NCBI RefSeq assembly: GCF_001293465.1
Contig: NZ_JSYZ01000019.1
Location: 244,966-308,965, forward strand
Reading direction: 5' to 3'
From: Pseudomonas asplenii
Lineage (GTDB): Bacteria; Pseudomonadota; Gammaproteobacteria; Pseudomonadales; Pseudomonadaceae
DNA length: 64,000 bases
Made by a program: the position numbers and the translations under genes. The notes under the pieces are model-generated. The model did no database searches and was not told where the DNA came from. It worked only from the letters and a program-made list of their open reading frames with translations. Each line of letters starts with the position of its first letter. Position 1 is the stretch's first letter. Below are positions 25,117-34,271 of this stretch, piece after piece.

Positions 25117-26694
25117 ATGCGCATTTCCACCGCCCAGTATTACGAAACGACCGCCGCCAACTATCAGCGCGGCTACGACGGCATGCTCAAGAGTGCGGCC
25201 GAGGCGAGCAGCCTGACCAAGGTCAACACCGCCGCCGACGACCCGGTCGGGGCCGCACGCCTGTTGCAACTGGGTCAGCAGAGCGCTGCGCTGGTGCAGT
25301 ACACCACCAACGCCAACTCGCTCAAGACCCAGTACAGCCAGAGCGAAACCGCGCTGCAGTCGATCCAGGATGCGATGCAGCGTGCCCGTGAGCTGGCCCT
25401 GTCGGCCAACAACGGCACCAAGACCGACACCGATCGCAAGGCGGTCGCCCAGGAGCTGGCGCAGTTGCAGGATACGATCCTCGGCCTGATGAACAGCCAG
25501 GATTCCGATGGCAACTTCCTCTTTGGTGGCTCGAAGACCGGCGCAGCGCCTTACACCGCCAACGCTGACGGTACCTTCAGCTACAACGGTGACCAGTCGA
25601 CCTTGAGCCTGCAGGTCGGTGAAAACCTGTCGCTGGGCAGCAACATCACGGGCTGGGAAGCCTTCCAGCAATCGATCAACACCGCGCGCACCAGTGTCAC
25701 CATGACCGCTCCGGCGGTCGATGATGGCCGGGTGACGCTGTCCAACGGTCTGGTCAGCAACAGTGCCACCTACGATGCCAAGTTCACCGCTGGCCAACCG
25801 TACACCGTGACCTTCCTCAGCAGTACGCAGTTGAAGATCACCGATGCGCTGGGCAACGACGTGACGTCGGAAGCGAGCCAGAACGGTGTCGTCAGCAATA
25901 GCAGTGGTGCCAACCAGTCGGTGAACTTCCGTGGTCTCGACCTGGCCCTGAATATCAACCTGAAGTCGGGTGATGTACCGGACACAGTGATTGCCGGTCA
26001 TACCTTCACCCTGGCCGCACAGCCGGACACCTTCAATACCACCCGCAGTGCCGGTAACCCGTCGACCACGGTGATCACCGGGGCGACCACCACCAACCAG
26101 ACCGCCTACACCAGCACGTTCCCCAACGGTGGGGCGACCATCAAGTTCGGTGCCGGTGGTGCCTATGACGTGTATGCCACGCCGATCACCTCGACCAGCC
26201 AGCCGATTTCCTCGGGCACCATGGCTGCGCCACCGGCGGCGCAGACCATCACCGCAGCCGGGGTCACGTTCACATTCAGTGGTGCGGCGTCGGCGGGTGA
26301 CCAGTTCATGGTCCAGTCCAACAATCACCAGACCCAGAACATCCTCGACACCCTGACGTCGATGATCAGTGCCCTGAACACGCCGGTCGATGGCAATCCG
26401 GCTGCCCAGCAGAAGCAACTGGCGACGATGAATGCCGGGATCAGCAACATCGATAGCTCGTTCGCACAGGTGAGCTCGGCACGGACCACTGTCGGTGCAC
26501 GTGGAGCGGCGCTGGATAACCAGGCGGCCACCAACGAAAGCCTGACCCTGGCCAACACCAGCAGTCAGCAGGCGATCCGCGACTCCGATCCGGCCGAAGT
26601 GATGACCCGCCTGACCCTGCAGCAGACCATGCTGCAGGCCGCCCAGCTGGCTTTCAGCAAGGTCAGCCAGTTGGGGCTGTTCAACAAGATCTGA
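25117..26694 (+). CDS. flgL: hook-filament junction protein FlgL
   Basis: Hook-associated protein 3, 525 residues. The N-terminal flagellin-like helix (MRISTAQYYETTAANYQRG, VNTAADDPVGAARLLQL) and the C-terminal helix (ALDNQAATNESLTLANTSS) are well conserved. The middle is Thr/Ser/Gly-rich and longer than in P. aeruginosa FlgL. It is the last structural gene before the glycosylation island, 13 bases after flgK. Confidence 0.94.
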   Translation: MRISTAQYYETTAANYQRGYDGMLKSAAEASSLTKVNTAADDPVGAARLLQLGQQSAALVQYTTNANSLKTQYSQSETALQSIQDAMQRARELALSANNGTKTDTDRKAVAQELAQLQDTILGLMNSQDSDGNFLFGGSKTGAAPYTANADGTFSYNGDQSTLSLQVGENLSLGSNITGWEAFQQSINTARTSVTMTAPAVDDGRVTLSNGLVSNSATYDAKFTAGQPYTVTFLSSTQLKITDALGNDVTSEASQNGVVSNSSGANQSVNFRGLDLALNINLKSGDVPDTVIAGHTFTLAAQPDTFNTTRSAGNPSTTVITGATTTNQTAYTSTFPNGGATIKFGAGGAYDVYATPITSTSQPISSGTMAAPPAAQTITAAGVTFTFSGAASAGDQFMVQSNNHQTQNILDTLTSMISALNTPVDGNPAAQQKQLATMNAGISNIDSSFAQVSSARTTVGARGAALDNQAATNESLTLANTSSQQAIRDSDPAEVMTRLTLQQTMLQAAQLAFSKVSQLGLFNKI

Positions 26695-26698
26695 TGAC

Positions 26699-26715
26699 AT
26701 CGGGCGCATCAGCGC
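26699..26715 (+). repeat. short hairpin after flgL
   Basis: GGGCGC and GCGCCC around ATCA make a 6-base stem a few bases past the flgL stop. No T run follows. A second stem (AGCCGCT / AGCGGCT) lies at 26733-26752. Either could be a weak end to the flg transcript. Confidence 0.35.
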
Positions 26716-26759
26716 CCCCCTTGTCGTCTGCCAGCCGCTGCATTTAGCGGCTTCAGGGC

Positions 26760-26785
26760 CCCTCCCGGCCGGGAGGGTACCCTCC
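26760..26785. repeat. overlapping palindromes before the first glycosyltransferase
   Basis: CCCTCCCGGCCGGGAGGG (26760-26777) is a perfect 18-base palindrome. Its right arm also forms GGAGGGTACCCTCC (26772-26785), a perfect 14-base palindrome, so two hairpins compete for one arm. The block ends 16 bases before the GTG start of the glycosyltransferase gene. Confidence 0.65.
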
Positions 26786-26801
26786 GCTCGAGAGTCCCGC
26801 C

Positions 26802-29800
26802 GTGAATTCCATGCCGCTTGTCAGTGTCGCCATTCCCGCCTCCAATCCACGGTTTTTCTCCAGGGCCCTCAGTGGCGTACTGAGTCAGGCCTATGGCAAT
26901 TTCGAGGTCATCGTCTGCGACGACAGTTGCGGCGACGAAATCGAGCGGGCGGTCCTGGAGCTGAGCGAGAGTATTGGCAAGGCCGTACGGTATGTGCGCA
27001 ACCCGCAGCCACTGGGTTACATCGGCAACCTGCATGCCTGCCTGGCACAGGCGCAGGGCGAATATGTCAAATTCCTGATGGAAGATGACCAGTTGCTGTC
27101 CGATATCCTGGCGCAGCAGGTCCAGGTGTTCCTCGAACAGCCGGACGTCAACCTGGTGCTTGCGCAGCGACTGTTTTGGGATGCCGATGGCCTGCAGTTG
27201 CCGTCGCGGCTGGAAAACACCGCGCTGTCGCCGGCTTCCGGCCTGTTCAAGGGCGAAGACCTCTTGGCCATCTGCGAAAACTTCCCGGTGAACTTCTTTG
27301 GCGGGCTGACCTGCGCGATGTTCCGACGCGCCGACCTGGTCGAGCTGTTGCCGGCACTGACCCAGCCGGGTCACTGCTTTGTCGCTTCCCTCGACCTGGC
27401 TCTATACATCTGCCTGTTCCGTCGCGGTACCCTGGCGATGCTGAACAACGTATTGAGCATTGAGCGTCTCTATCCGGAACGCATGAATCGCCAGCAGGCG
27501 ATGAAGGATGCGGCCGCCACGGAGATGGAATGGCTGGTGCAGATGCTCAAGGCGCGTAGCGGCGAGTCGGCGCCGGCCCCAGGCTGGGTGCGTTACCTGC
27601 CGTTGGCCAACGCTGCCGGCTTGCCGCGCGAGTGGGATGAGCTGCCGCTGAGTCGTACCCTGGGCAACAAGCAGACCACCCAGCCGTGGCGTGTCGGTAT
27701 TGCCAGTGAGAGCTTCACCCAGTTGTATACCGAATGGCTGGCTTGTCGGACCCTGCCCGAGCCGCAGAAAAAACTGCTGCCCGATACCCTGGCGGGTTGG
27801 GCCCGGCAGCCCAGGATCGTCCCGGTGGTGATCGACGAACAGGGCGGCAGCGCCAGTCTGGATATCACCCTGCGCAGTATCGAGGAACAGCTCTACGCTC
27901 CCGAGTTGACCCTGTTGCTGTCCAGTACCTGCTCCGAGGCGAGCCTCGACGGCAAGGTATTCCGTCTGCCGCTGGCGGATGACTGGCGCGAGCAGTTGAA
28001 CGGGTTGCTGCCGCAACTCGACGGTGCCGACTGGTTCTATCTGCTGCGCGCTGGCGATCGCCTGCGCGAGCCTGCGCTGCTGGTGCTGGCCGAGCGTATC
28101 CTGGTTTCATCGGCGGTCCGTTGCATCTACAGCGACGAGGGTGCCCTGCGCGATGGTGAGTCCGCCGATCCGGTATTCAAGCCGGACTTCAACCTCGACC
28201 TGATGCGCAGCTATCCCTACGTTGGCCGCGCGCTGGCCTTCCAGCGCAAGGGCTTCGTCGAGCTGGACGGGTTCGACATCGTCCGGGGCGAGATGGCACC
28301 CCACGATCTGCTCTGGCGCATGGTGGAAAGCGATGGCACCCGTGCGGTGGAGCATATCGCCGAGGTTCAGGTCGAGTCGCTTTTTTCGCTGGCCCGATGG
28401 CTGTCTTCGCCAGAGGTGCTGGCGCTCGCACCGCAGGTGACCGAGGCTCACCTGAATCGCCTGGGTATCGCCCACCGGATTCATCCGGGGGACGATTCTC
28501 CGCTCACCCGTATCGATTACCTTCACGCGAGTCGTCCGCTGGTGTCGATCATCCTGGTCAGCAAGGACCAGTGTGCGGCCCTGCAGCGCTGCATCGATAC
28601 CTTGCTGGAGCGTACCGCCTATGCCGACTACGAGTTGTTGCTGGTGGACAACGGCAGTGAAAGTGCCAGCGCGCGGGCCTGGTTCGACAACATGGCCCAG
28701 TTGGGCAGTGAACGCCTGCGGGTGCTGTCATACCCTCAGCAGGGCAATCCCGCCGCCGTGCGCAACTTCGCCGCGCAGCAGTCTCGTGGCGAATATCTGC
28801 TGCTGCTCAACCCTTATGCCGTGATCACCAATACGCAGTGGCTGGACGAGATGCTGGCCCAGGCCCAGCGTCCGGAGGTCGGCGTAGTAGGCGCCAAGCT
28901 GTTCAGTCCAGAGGGACGGGTGGTGCACGCCGGGGTGATTCTCGGCCTGCGCGGGCCGGCAGGCCTGCCGTTCTATGGTGAAGTGATGCAGGCGACCGGT
29001 TATATGCATCGGCTGCAGGCAGTACAGGATTTCAGCGCGGTCGGTGCCGATTGCATGCTGATACGCAAGTCGCTGTTCGAAGGTCTCGGCGGGCTGGACG
29101 AGGAGAGCTTCGCCCAGACCCTCAACGAGGTGGACTTCTGTCTGCGGGTCGGCCAGAGCAATCACCTGGTGGTCTGGACGCCATTCGCACAATTGGCCCT
29201 GGGCGCCGCACCCGAGGTCAAGCTCGAAACCGAGCAGAAGGCCAGGCGCCAGCTCGAGGAGCAGAGTTTCTACCAGCGCTGGTTGCCGATCATCGCCCGT
29301 GACCCGGCCTACAATCCGAGCCTGACGCTGGATGGCCTCAACGGTCCGAGCTTCAGTCTCGAGCCGGGCCTGCGTGATGGCTGGAGCCCGTTCTGCGCAC
29401 GTCACCTGCCGAAGATCATGGCGCTGCCGATCAACGCCTCGGCCGTCGGCCATTACCGGATGACCCAGCCATTGATCGAGCTGGAAGCCTCCGGGCGGGC
29501 GATCGGCCGTACCTATTACAACCTGCCGTCAATCATCGAGGTCGAGCGACAGTCGCCGGACGTTATCGTCCAGCAGGGGCGCTACACGGCGCAGCCGATC
29601 GAGGAAATCGCGGTGCTGATGAGCTACAGCAACGCGCGACGCATCTATGAACTCGATGACTATGTCATTGATCCGCCGCGCAAGAACGGGCATATCCGCA
29701 ACCTGCCGCAACGGGATGAGATGGAGCGCCTGATTCGTCGCGGGATCAGCCTGTGCGATCGGGTGGTGGTGTCGACCCAGCCACTGGCCGACGCGCTGTC

Positions 29801-30398
29801 GTCGATGCACCAGGATATCCGCGTAGTACCGAACATGCTGGCGCCGCACATGTGGAACGGCCTGCACAGCCAGCGCAGGACCACGAAGAAACCACGGGTA
29901 GGCTGGGGTGGTGGTACCAGTCACGCGGGCGACCTGGCGGTCATCGCCGATGTGGTGCGTGAGCTGGCCAATGAGGTGGACTGGGTGTTCTTCGGTATGT
30001 GTCCGGAAGAACTGCGGCCGTACATGCACCAGTTCCATGGGGTGATCGACCTCAAGGATTACCCGATGAAGCTGGCCAGCCTGAATCTGGACCTGGCCCT
30101 GGCGCCGCTGGAGTTCCATATCTTCAACGACTGCAAGAGCAACCTGCGCCTGCTGGAGTACGGGGCCTGCGGCTATCCGGTGATCTGTACCGATACCAAG
30201 GCCTATGCCGGTTACCTGCCGTGCACACGGATCCGTACCAACACCACCGACGAGTGGATTCAGGCCATCCGCATGCACCTGGCCGACCCGGATGCCAGCT
30301 ATCGCATGGGTGACGAGCTGCGCGAAACCGTCCTGCGTGACTACATGCTGCAGGGCGACAACGTCCGCTACTGGGAGCAGGGCTGGCTGGCCGATTGA
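26802..30398 (+). CDS. multidomain flagellin glycosyltransferase (three GT2-like modules plus GT4-like)
   Basis: Very large cytoplasmic enzyme of 1198 residues. Module 1 (about 1-250) is a family 2 glycosyltransferase with VSVAIPASN and an intact metal site MEDDQ at 93-97. Module 2 (about 338-560) is GT2-like but its DxD position reads RAGDR. Module 3 (about 575-820), starting RPLVSIILVSKD, has NPYAV where DxD is expected. The last 330 residues form a GT4-like domain with GWGGGTSHAGDL near residue 1033. Location between flgL and fliC and similarity of layout to flagellin glycosyltransferases (Fgt) of Pseudomonas indicate glycan assembly on flagellin. The start is GTG 26802; ATG 26811 is an alternative. 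Confidence 0.82.
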   Translation: MNSMPLVSVAIPASNPRFFSRALSGVLSQAYGNFEVIVCDDSCGDEIERAVLELSESIGKAVRYVRNPQPLGYIGNLHACLAQAQGEYVKFLMEDDQLLSDILAQQVQVFLEQPDVNLVLAQRLFWDADGLQLPSRLENTALSPASGLFKGEDLLAICENFPVNFFGGLTCAMFRRADLVELLPALTQPGHCFVASLDLALYICLFRRGTLAMLNNVLSIERLYPERMNRQQAMKDAAATEMEWLVQMLKARSGESAPAPGWVRYLPLANAAGLPREWDELPLSRTLGNKQTTQPWRVGIASESFTQLYTEWLACRTLPEPQKKLLPDTLAGWARQPRIVPVVIDEQGGSASLDITLRSIEEQLYAPELTLLLSSTCSEASLDGKVFRLPLADDWREQLNGLLPQLDGADWFYLLRAGDRLREPALLVLAERILVSSAVRCIYSDEGALRDGESADPVFKPDFNLDLMRSYPYVGRALAFQRKGFVELDGFDIVRGEMAPHDLLWRMVESDGTRAVEHIAEVQVESLFSLARWLSSPEVLALAPQVTEAHLNRLGIAHRIHPGDDSPLTRIDYLHASRPLVSIILVSKDQCAALQRCIDTLLERTAYADYELLLVDNGSESASARAWFDNMAQLGSERLRVLSYPQQGNPAAVRNFAAQQSRGEYLLLLNPYAVITNTQWLDEMLAQAQRPEVGVVGAKLFSPEGRVVHAGVILGLRGPAGLPFYGEVMQATGYMHRLQAVQDFSAVGADCMLIRKSLFEGLGGLDEESFAQTLNEVDFCLRVGQSNHLVVWTPFAQLALGAAPEVKLETEQKARRQLEEQSFYQRWLPIIARDPAYNPSLTLDGLNGPSFSLEPGLRDGWSPFCARHLPKIMALPINASAVGHYRMTQPLIELEASGRAIGRTYYNLPSIIEVERQSPDVIVQQGRYTAQPIEEIAVLMSYSNARRIYELDDYVIDPPRKNGHIRNLPQRDEMERLIRRGISLCDRVVVSTQPLADALSSMHQDIRVVPNMLAPHMWNGLHSQRRTTKKPRVGWGGGTSHAGDLAVIADVVRELANEVDWVFFGMCPEELRPYMHQFHGVIDLKDYPMKLASLNLDLALAPLEFHIFNDCKSNLRLLEYGACGYPVICTDTKAYAGYLPCTRIRTNTTDEWIQAIRMHLADPDASYRMGDELRETVLRDYMLQGDNVRYWEQGWLAD

Positions 30399-30429
30399 GG
30401 TCTGCGCCTGGCCGCATGTAACCGCTGTA

Positions 30430-30506
30430 GCTGCAGGGCTTCCCTTGCGAAGCGATCTGGCCGACTCGCCACCTATAAGCCAGCTCCCACAAGTCCGTGG
30501 AGCTGG
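30430..30506 (-). repeat. degenerate REP-like sequence
   Basis: On the minus strand this reads TTGTGGGAGCTGGCTTAT, close to the common fluorescent Pseudomonas REP core TGTGGGAGCTGGCTTGC. A hairpin CCAGCTCC / GGAGCTGG occupies 30480-30506. It lies in the 255-base gap between the first glycosyltransferase and rfbF and may end the upstream transcript. No clear promoter was seen for the sugar genes downstream. Confidence 0.55.
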
Positions 30507-30653
30507 CGCGTTTCCTGCAAGCCCCCCTTCATATCGCCATAAATCGTGCACTTGGCGTCATGGCCTGGCGCTACTGCTCACGATTTGACCCGGCAGTCTG
30601 GGAAGTCCCACAGGGCCCGAGCTGGTCCTGTGCTGAAGAATAAGGGGACGTTG

Positions 30654-31427
30654 ATGAAGGCAGTAATTCTGGCGGGCGGCCTGGGTACGCGGATCAGCGA
30701 GGAGTCGCATCTCAAGCCCAAGCCGATGATCGAGATCGGTGGCAAGCCAATTCTCTGGCACATCATGAAGCAGTACTCGGCCCACGGTATCCACGATTTC
30801 GTGATCTGCCTGGGGTACAAGGGCTACGCGATCAAGGACTTCTTCGCCAACTACTTCCTGCACACCTCCGACGTCACCTTCGACATGTGCAATAACCGCA
30901 TGGACGTTCACCAGAACTACAGCGAGCCGTGGCGCGTGACCCTGATCGACACCGGCGAGGAAACCATGACCGGTGGTCGACTGCGTCGCGCCGGCCACTA
31001 CCTGCAGGACGAGGACGCGTTCTGCTTCACCTACGGTGACGGCGTCTCGGATCTCGATATCGGTGCGCTGGTGAATTTCCACCGGGCCAGCGGCAAGCTG
31101 GCGACGGTCACCGCCGTGCAACCGCCTGGCCGCTATGGCGCGCTGGAGCGTGATGGCGACAGTGTTCGTGGTTTCATCGAAAAGCCCCGTGGCGACGGCG
31201 GCTGGATCAATGGTGGCTTCTTTGTCCTGTCGCCCAAGGTCCTGCCGCTGATCAGTGGTGACTCCACCGTCTGGGAAGCCGAGCCGCTGATGGGCCTGGC
31301 CGCCGATGGCCAGTTGAATGCCTTCCAGCATGACGGCTTCTGGCACCCGATGGACACCCTGCGCGACAAGAATCACCTCGAACAGCTCTGGCAGAGCGGG
31401 GAGGCCCCATGGAAGCAGTGGGACTGA
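30654..31427 (+). CDS. rfbF: glucose-1-phosphate cytidylyltransferase
   Basis: Nucleotidyltransferase of 257 residues, the family length. The signature LAGGLGTRISEE, then PKPMIEIGGKPILWHIM, FTYGDGVSD (metal site) and GWINGGFFV are those of RfbF. It makes CDP-glucose from CTP and glucose-1-phosphate. The ATG at 30654 follows AAGGGGACG; the frame is open upstream without similarity. First of seven genes that each overlap the next. Confidence 0.94.
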   Translation: MKAVILAGGLGTRISEESHLKPKPMIEIGGKPILWHIMKQYSAHGIHDFVICLGYKGYAIKDFFANYFLHTSDVTFDMCNNRMDVHQNYSEPWRVTLIDTGEETMTGGRLRRAGHYLQDEDAFCFTYGDGVSDLDIGALVNFHRASGKLATVTAVQPPGRYGALERDGDSVRGFIEKPRGDGGWINGGFFVLSPKVLPLISGDSTVWEAEPLMGLAADGQLNAFQHDGFWHPMDTLRDKNHLEQLWQSGEAPWKQWD

Positions 31428-32491
31428 GCCGGGCGTTCTGGAACGGCAAGCGGGTCCTGTTGACCGGCCACACCGGCTTCAAGGGCAGTTGGCTGGCCCT
31501 CTGGCTGCAGAGCCTGGGTGCCCAGGTCAGCGGTTTCGCCCTGGCACCGGCGACCGAACCGAACCTGTTCGACCTGGCACGGGTCGGCGAGGGCATGGAC
31601 GATCGTCGTGGTGACCTGCGTGACCTCGGCGCGCTGCTGGAACTGATTGCCGAAACCGAGCCGGAAATCGTCCTGCACCTGGCCGCCCAGCCGCTGGTGC
31701 GCGAGGCCTATCGTGACCCGCTCGGTACGTATTCAAGCAACGTCATGGGCACGCTCAACCTGCTTGAGGCGATTCGCCAGGTCGGCGGCGTGAGTGCCTG
31801 TGTGCTGATCACCACCGACAAGGTCTACGCCAACCAGGAATGGGCCTGGCCCTATCGCGAGAACGAAGCCCTCGGCGGTCATGATCCCTACAGCAGCAGC
31901 AAGGCCTGCTGCGAGTTGCTGGCGCAGTCCTACGTGGCGTCCTTTTTCCCGCCCGAGCGCTATGACGTGCATGGCCTGGCGGTGGCAACCGCGCGGGCTG
32001 GCAATGTTCTTGGCGGCGGCGACTTTTCGCCGGAGCGGCTGATTCCCGACGTGCTGCGCGCCTGGTCGGCGGGCGAGCCGGTGACCCTGCGTTATCCCCA
32101 GGCCGTACGACCCTGGCAGCATGCGCTGGAACCGCTGGCGGGCTACCTGCAATTGGCCGCCGCGCTGTATGAGCGCGGGCCGGACCTGGCCGGTGCGTGG
32201 AATTTCGGGCCGGGCGAGGATGACATGTGCAGCGTCGGCGACGTGGTCGCGCGGCTCGCCGGGCGCTGGCCGCAGGCTCCCGGACTGCGGGTCGAGCCAA
32301 GCGAGTTGCACGAGGCCGGGCTGTTGCGTCTGGACAGCAGCCGCGCGCGGCAGTTGCTCGGCTGGCAACCACGCTGGTCGTTGCAGCAATGCCTGGAGCA
32401 GACCCTCGACTGGCACCTGGCCTGGCAGGGCGGTGCCGACATGCGGGCGATCACCCTGGCCCAGCTGGACCTCTATCGGGGGGCGCTGTGA
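31409..32491 (+). CDS. rfbG: CDP-glucose 4,6-dehydratase
   Basis: Short-chain dehydrogenase/reductase-type enzyme of 360 residues. NAD-binding TGHTGFKG near residue 20, HLAAQPLVREAY, the catalytic Thr-Asp-Lys (TTDKVYAN), DPYSSSKACCE (Tyr-x3-Lys) and ARAGNVLGGGD identify CDP-glucose 4,6-dehydratase. It yields CDP-4-keto-6-deoxyglucose. It overlaps rfbF by 19 bases. Confidence 0.94.
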   Translation: MEAVGLSRAFWNGKRVLLTGHTGFKGSWLALWLQSLGAQVSGFALAPATEPNLFDLARVGEGMDDRRGDLRDLGALLELIAETEPEIVLHLAAQPLVREAYRDPLGTYSSNVMGTLNLLEAIRQVGGVSACVLITTDKVYANQEWAWPYRENEALGGHDPYSSSKACCELLAQSYVASFFPPERYDVHGLAVATARAGNVLGGGDFSPERLIPDVLRAWSAGEPVTLRYPQAVRPWQHALEPLAGYLQLAAALYERGPDLAGAWNFGPGEDDMCSVGDVVARLAGRWPQAPGLRVEPSELHEAGLLRLDSSRARQLLGWQPRWSLQQCLEQTLDWHLAWQGGADMRAITLAQLDLYRGAL

Positions 32492-33048
32492 GCGAGTTCC
32501 TGATCCAGGCCTTGCCGCTGGCGGGGTTGTTCAACGTGCAGCACAAACGCCACGCCGACTCGCGTGGGCATTTCTCCCGGTTGTTCTGCGAGGGCAGCCT
32601 GAGTGCCTTCGGCGAGCCTTTTCACATCCGCCAGATCAACCACTCCTGCACCCGTGAGCGCGGCAGCGTGCGCGGCCTGCATTACCAGAATGCCCAGGCC
32701 CCGGAAGCCAAGCTGATCACCTGCCTGCGCGGTGAGGTCTGGGACGTCGCGGTGGACCTGCGGCCGGAGTCGCCGACCTTCCTGCAGTGGCATGCCGAGC
32801 ACCTGTGTGCCGGCGATGGCCGCAGCCTGCTGCTACCGGCCGGTTTTGCCCATGGCTTCCAGGCCCTGAGCGACGATGCCGAGCTGCTGTACCTGCACAG
32901 TGCCGACTACACGCCGCAGAGTGAAGGCGGGTTGTCGGTGCTCGACCCGCGCCTGGCGATCACCTGGCCCGAGGCTGTCAAAAATCTGTCGGCCAGGGAT
33001 GCCAGCCATCCGCTGATCGACGCGTCTTTTCCTGGAGTGCGTCTATGA
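32488..33048 (+). CDS. RmlC-like sugar-nucleotide 3,5-epimerase
   Basis: Cupin enzyme of 186 residues resembling dTDP-4-dehydrorhamnose 3,5-epimerase: RGSVRGLHYQ (catalytic His), AKLITCLRGEVWDVAVDLR (Lys), LPAGFAHGFQ, and the C-terminal DPRLAITWP (Asp). Within this operon the substrate is expected to be CDP-4-keto-6-deoxyglucose, turning it toward an L-sugar. The start is the GTG whose TGA is the rfbG stop (GTGA overlap). Single-position (3- or 5-) epimerases share this fold, so stereochemistry is uncertain. Confidence 0.85.
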   Translation: MSEFLIQALPLAGLFNVQHKRHADSRGHFSRLFCEGSLSAFGEPFHIRQINHSCTRERGSVRGLHYQNAQAPEAKLITCLRGEVWDVAVDLRPESPTFLQWHAEHLCAGDGRSLLLPAGFAHGFQALSDDAELLYLHSADYTPQSEGGLSVLDPRLAITWPEAVKNLSARDASHPLIDASFPGVRL

Positions 33049-34271
33049 ACTGCCGAGGTTGCGGCACCCCACTGGTCCTGCCGTTGATCGATCTCGGCAC
33101 GTCGCCGCCGTCCAACGCCTACCTGCGGGCCGAGCAATTGGAGCAGGCGGAGGCCTGGGTACCGCTGAAGGTCGCGGTGTGCCAGAGCTGCTGGCTGGTA
33201 CAGACCGAGGACTACACCCGCGCCGACACGCTGTTCGACGCCGACTACGCCTATTTCAGCTCGTTCTCCAGCACCTGGCTGGCCCATGCCGAGCGCTACG
33301 TGGCCGAGATGGTCGAACGCTTCGGCCTGACCGGCGACAGCCGGGTGGTGGAAGTGGCGGCCAACGATGGCTACCTGCTGCAGTACGTGGCCGGCCGCGG
33401 CATTCCCTGCCTGGGGGTCGAGCCGACCCGCAGCACCGCCCAGGCGGCGCGGGACAAGGGCCTGGAGATCCGCGAGCTGTTCTTCGGCCTGGACACCGCC
33501 CGGCAGTTGCGTGAGGAGGGCTGGGCCGCCGACCTGATGGCGGCCAACAACGTGCTGGCCCATGTGCCGGACATCAACGATTTCCTCCAGGGCTTTGCAA
33601 CCCTGCTCAAGCCGACGGGCGTGGCGACCTTCGAGTTCCCGCACCTGCTGGCACTGATGGCCGGGCACCAGTTCGACACCTTGTATCACGAACACTATTC
33701 CTACCTGTCGCTGACCGCCGTGCAGGCGCTGTGCGAGCGCAATGGCCTGGAAGTCTTCGACGTCGGCGGCCTGTCGACCCACGGCGGTTCGCTGCGGGTA
33801 TTCGTGCAGCGCGCCGACGGTGAGCGGCGCGACGTGCTGCCGGTGGTGCGCCAGGTGCTGGACGCCGAACTGGCCGCCGGAGTGAAGACCCCGGCGTTCT
33901 ACGCCACCCTGGCGCCCGCCGCCGAACGCATCAAGCACGATCTGCTGCGTTTCCTGCTCAAGGCCAAGGCCGAAGGCAAGCGCGTGGTCGGCTATGGCGC
34001 GGCCGCCAAGGGCAATACCCTGCTCAACTACGCCGGGGTACGTCCGGACCTGCTGGCCTGGGTCGCCGATGCCAACCCGCACAAGCAGGGCAAGTTCCTG
34101 CCAGGCAGCCGGATTGCGGTGGTCTCGCCGCAGCGTATCGCCGCCGAGAAGCCGGACTATGTACTGGTGCTGCCGTGGAACCTGTTGCAGGAAGTCAGTC
34201 AGCAGCAGGCGGTTGTGCGCGAGTGGGGCGGCCACTTCGTCGTCGCCGTGCCCGAGTTGACCGTCCTGTGA
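33045..34271 (+). CDS. sugar-nucleotide C-methyltransferase (TylC3/NovU type)
   Basis: Protein of 408 residues with three parts of this family: an N-terminal zinc-binding region (CRGCG and CQSCW, four Cys), a SAM-binding domain at about 85-250 (VVEVAANDGYLL) and a C-terminal nucleotide-like domain (GYGAAAKGNTLLNY). The active loop reads DTLYHEHYSYLS, matching the Tyr-x-Glu-His residues that deprotonate C3 in TcaB9-type 3-C-methyltransferases. It should add a methyl to C3 of the 4-keto sugar. ATGA overlap with the epimerase gene. Confidence 0.88.
   Translation: MNCRGCGTPLVLPLIDLGTSPPSNAYLRAEQLEQAEAWVPLKVAVCQSCWLVQTEDYTRADTLFDADYAYFSSFSSTWLAHAERYVAEMVERFGLTGDSRVVEVAANDGYLLQYVAGRGIPCLGVEPTRSTAQAARDKGLEIRELFFGLDTARQLREEGWAADLMAANNVLAHVPDINDFLQGFATLLKPTGVATFEFPHLLALMAGHQFDTLYHEHYSYLSLTAVQALCERNGLEVFDVGGLSTHGGSLRVFVQRADGERRDVLPVVRQVLDAELAAGVKTPAFYATLAPAAERIKHDLLRFLLKAKAEGKRVVGYGAAAKGNTLLNYAGVRPDLLAWVADANPHKQGKFLPGSRIAVVSPQRIAAEKPDYVLVLPWNLLQEVSQQQAVVREWGGHFVVAVPELTVL

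Noticed and set aside
22959..26709. Long minus-strand frames opposite flgK and flgL
   Set aside because: Shadow frames with biased composition; the plus-strand products are unmistakable FlgK and FlgL.
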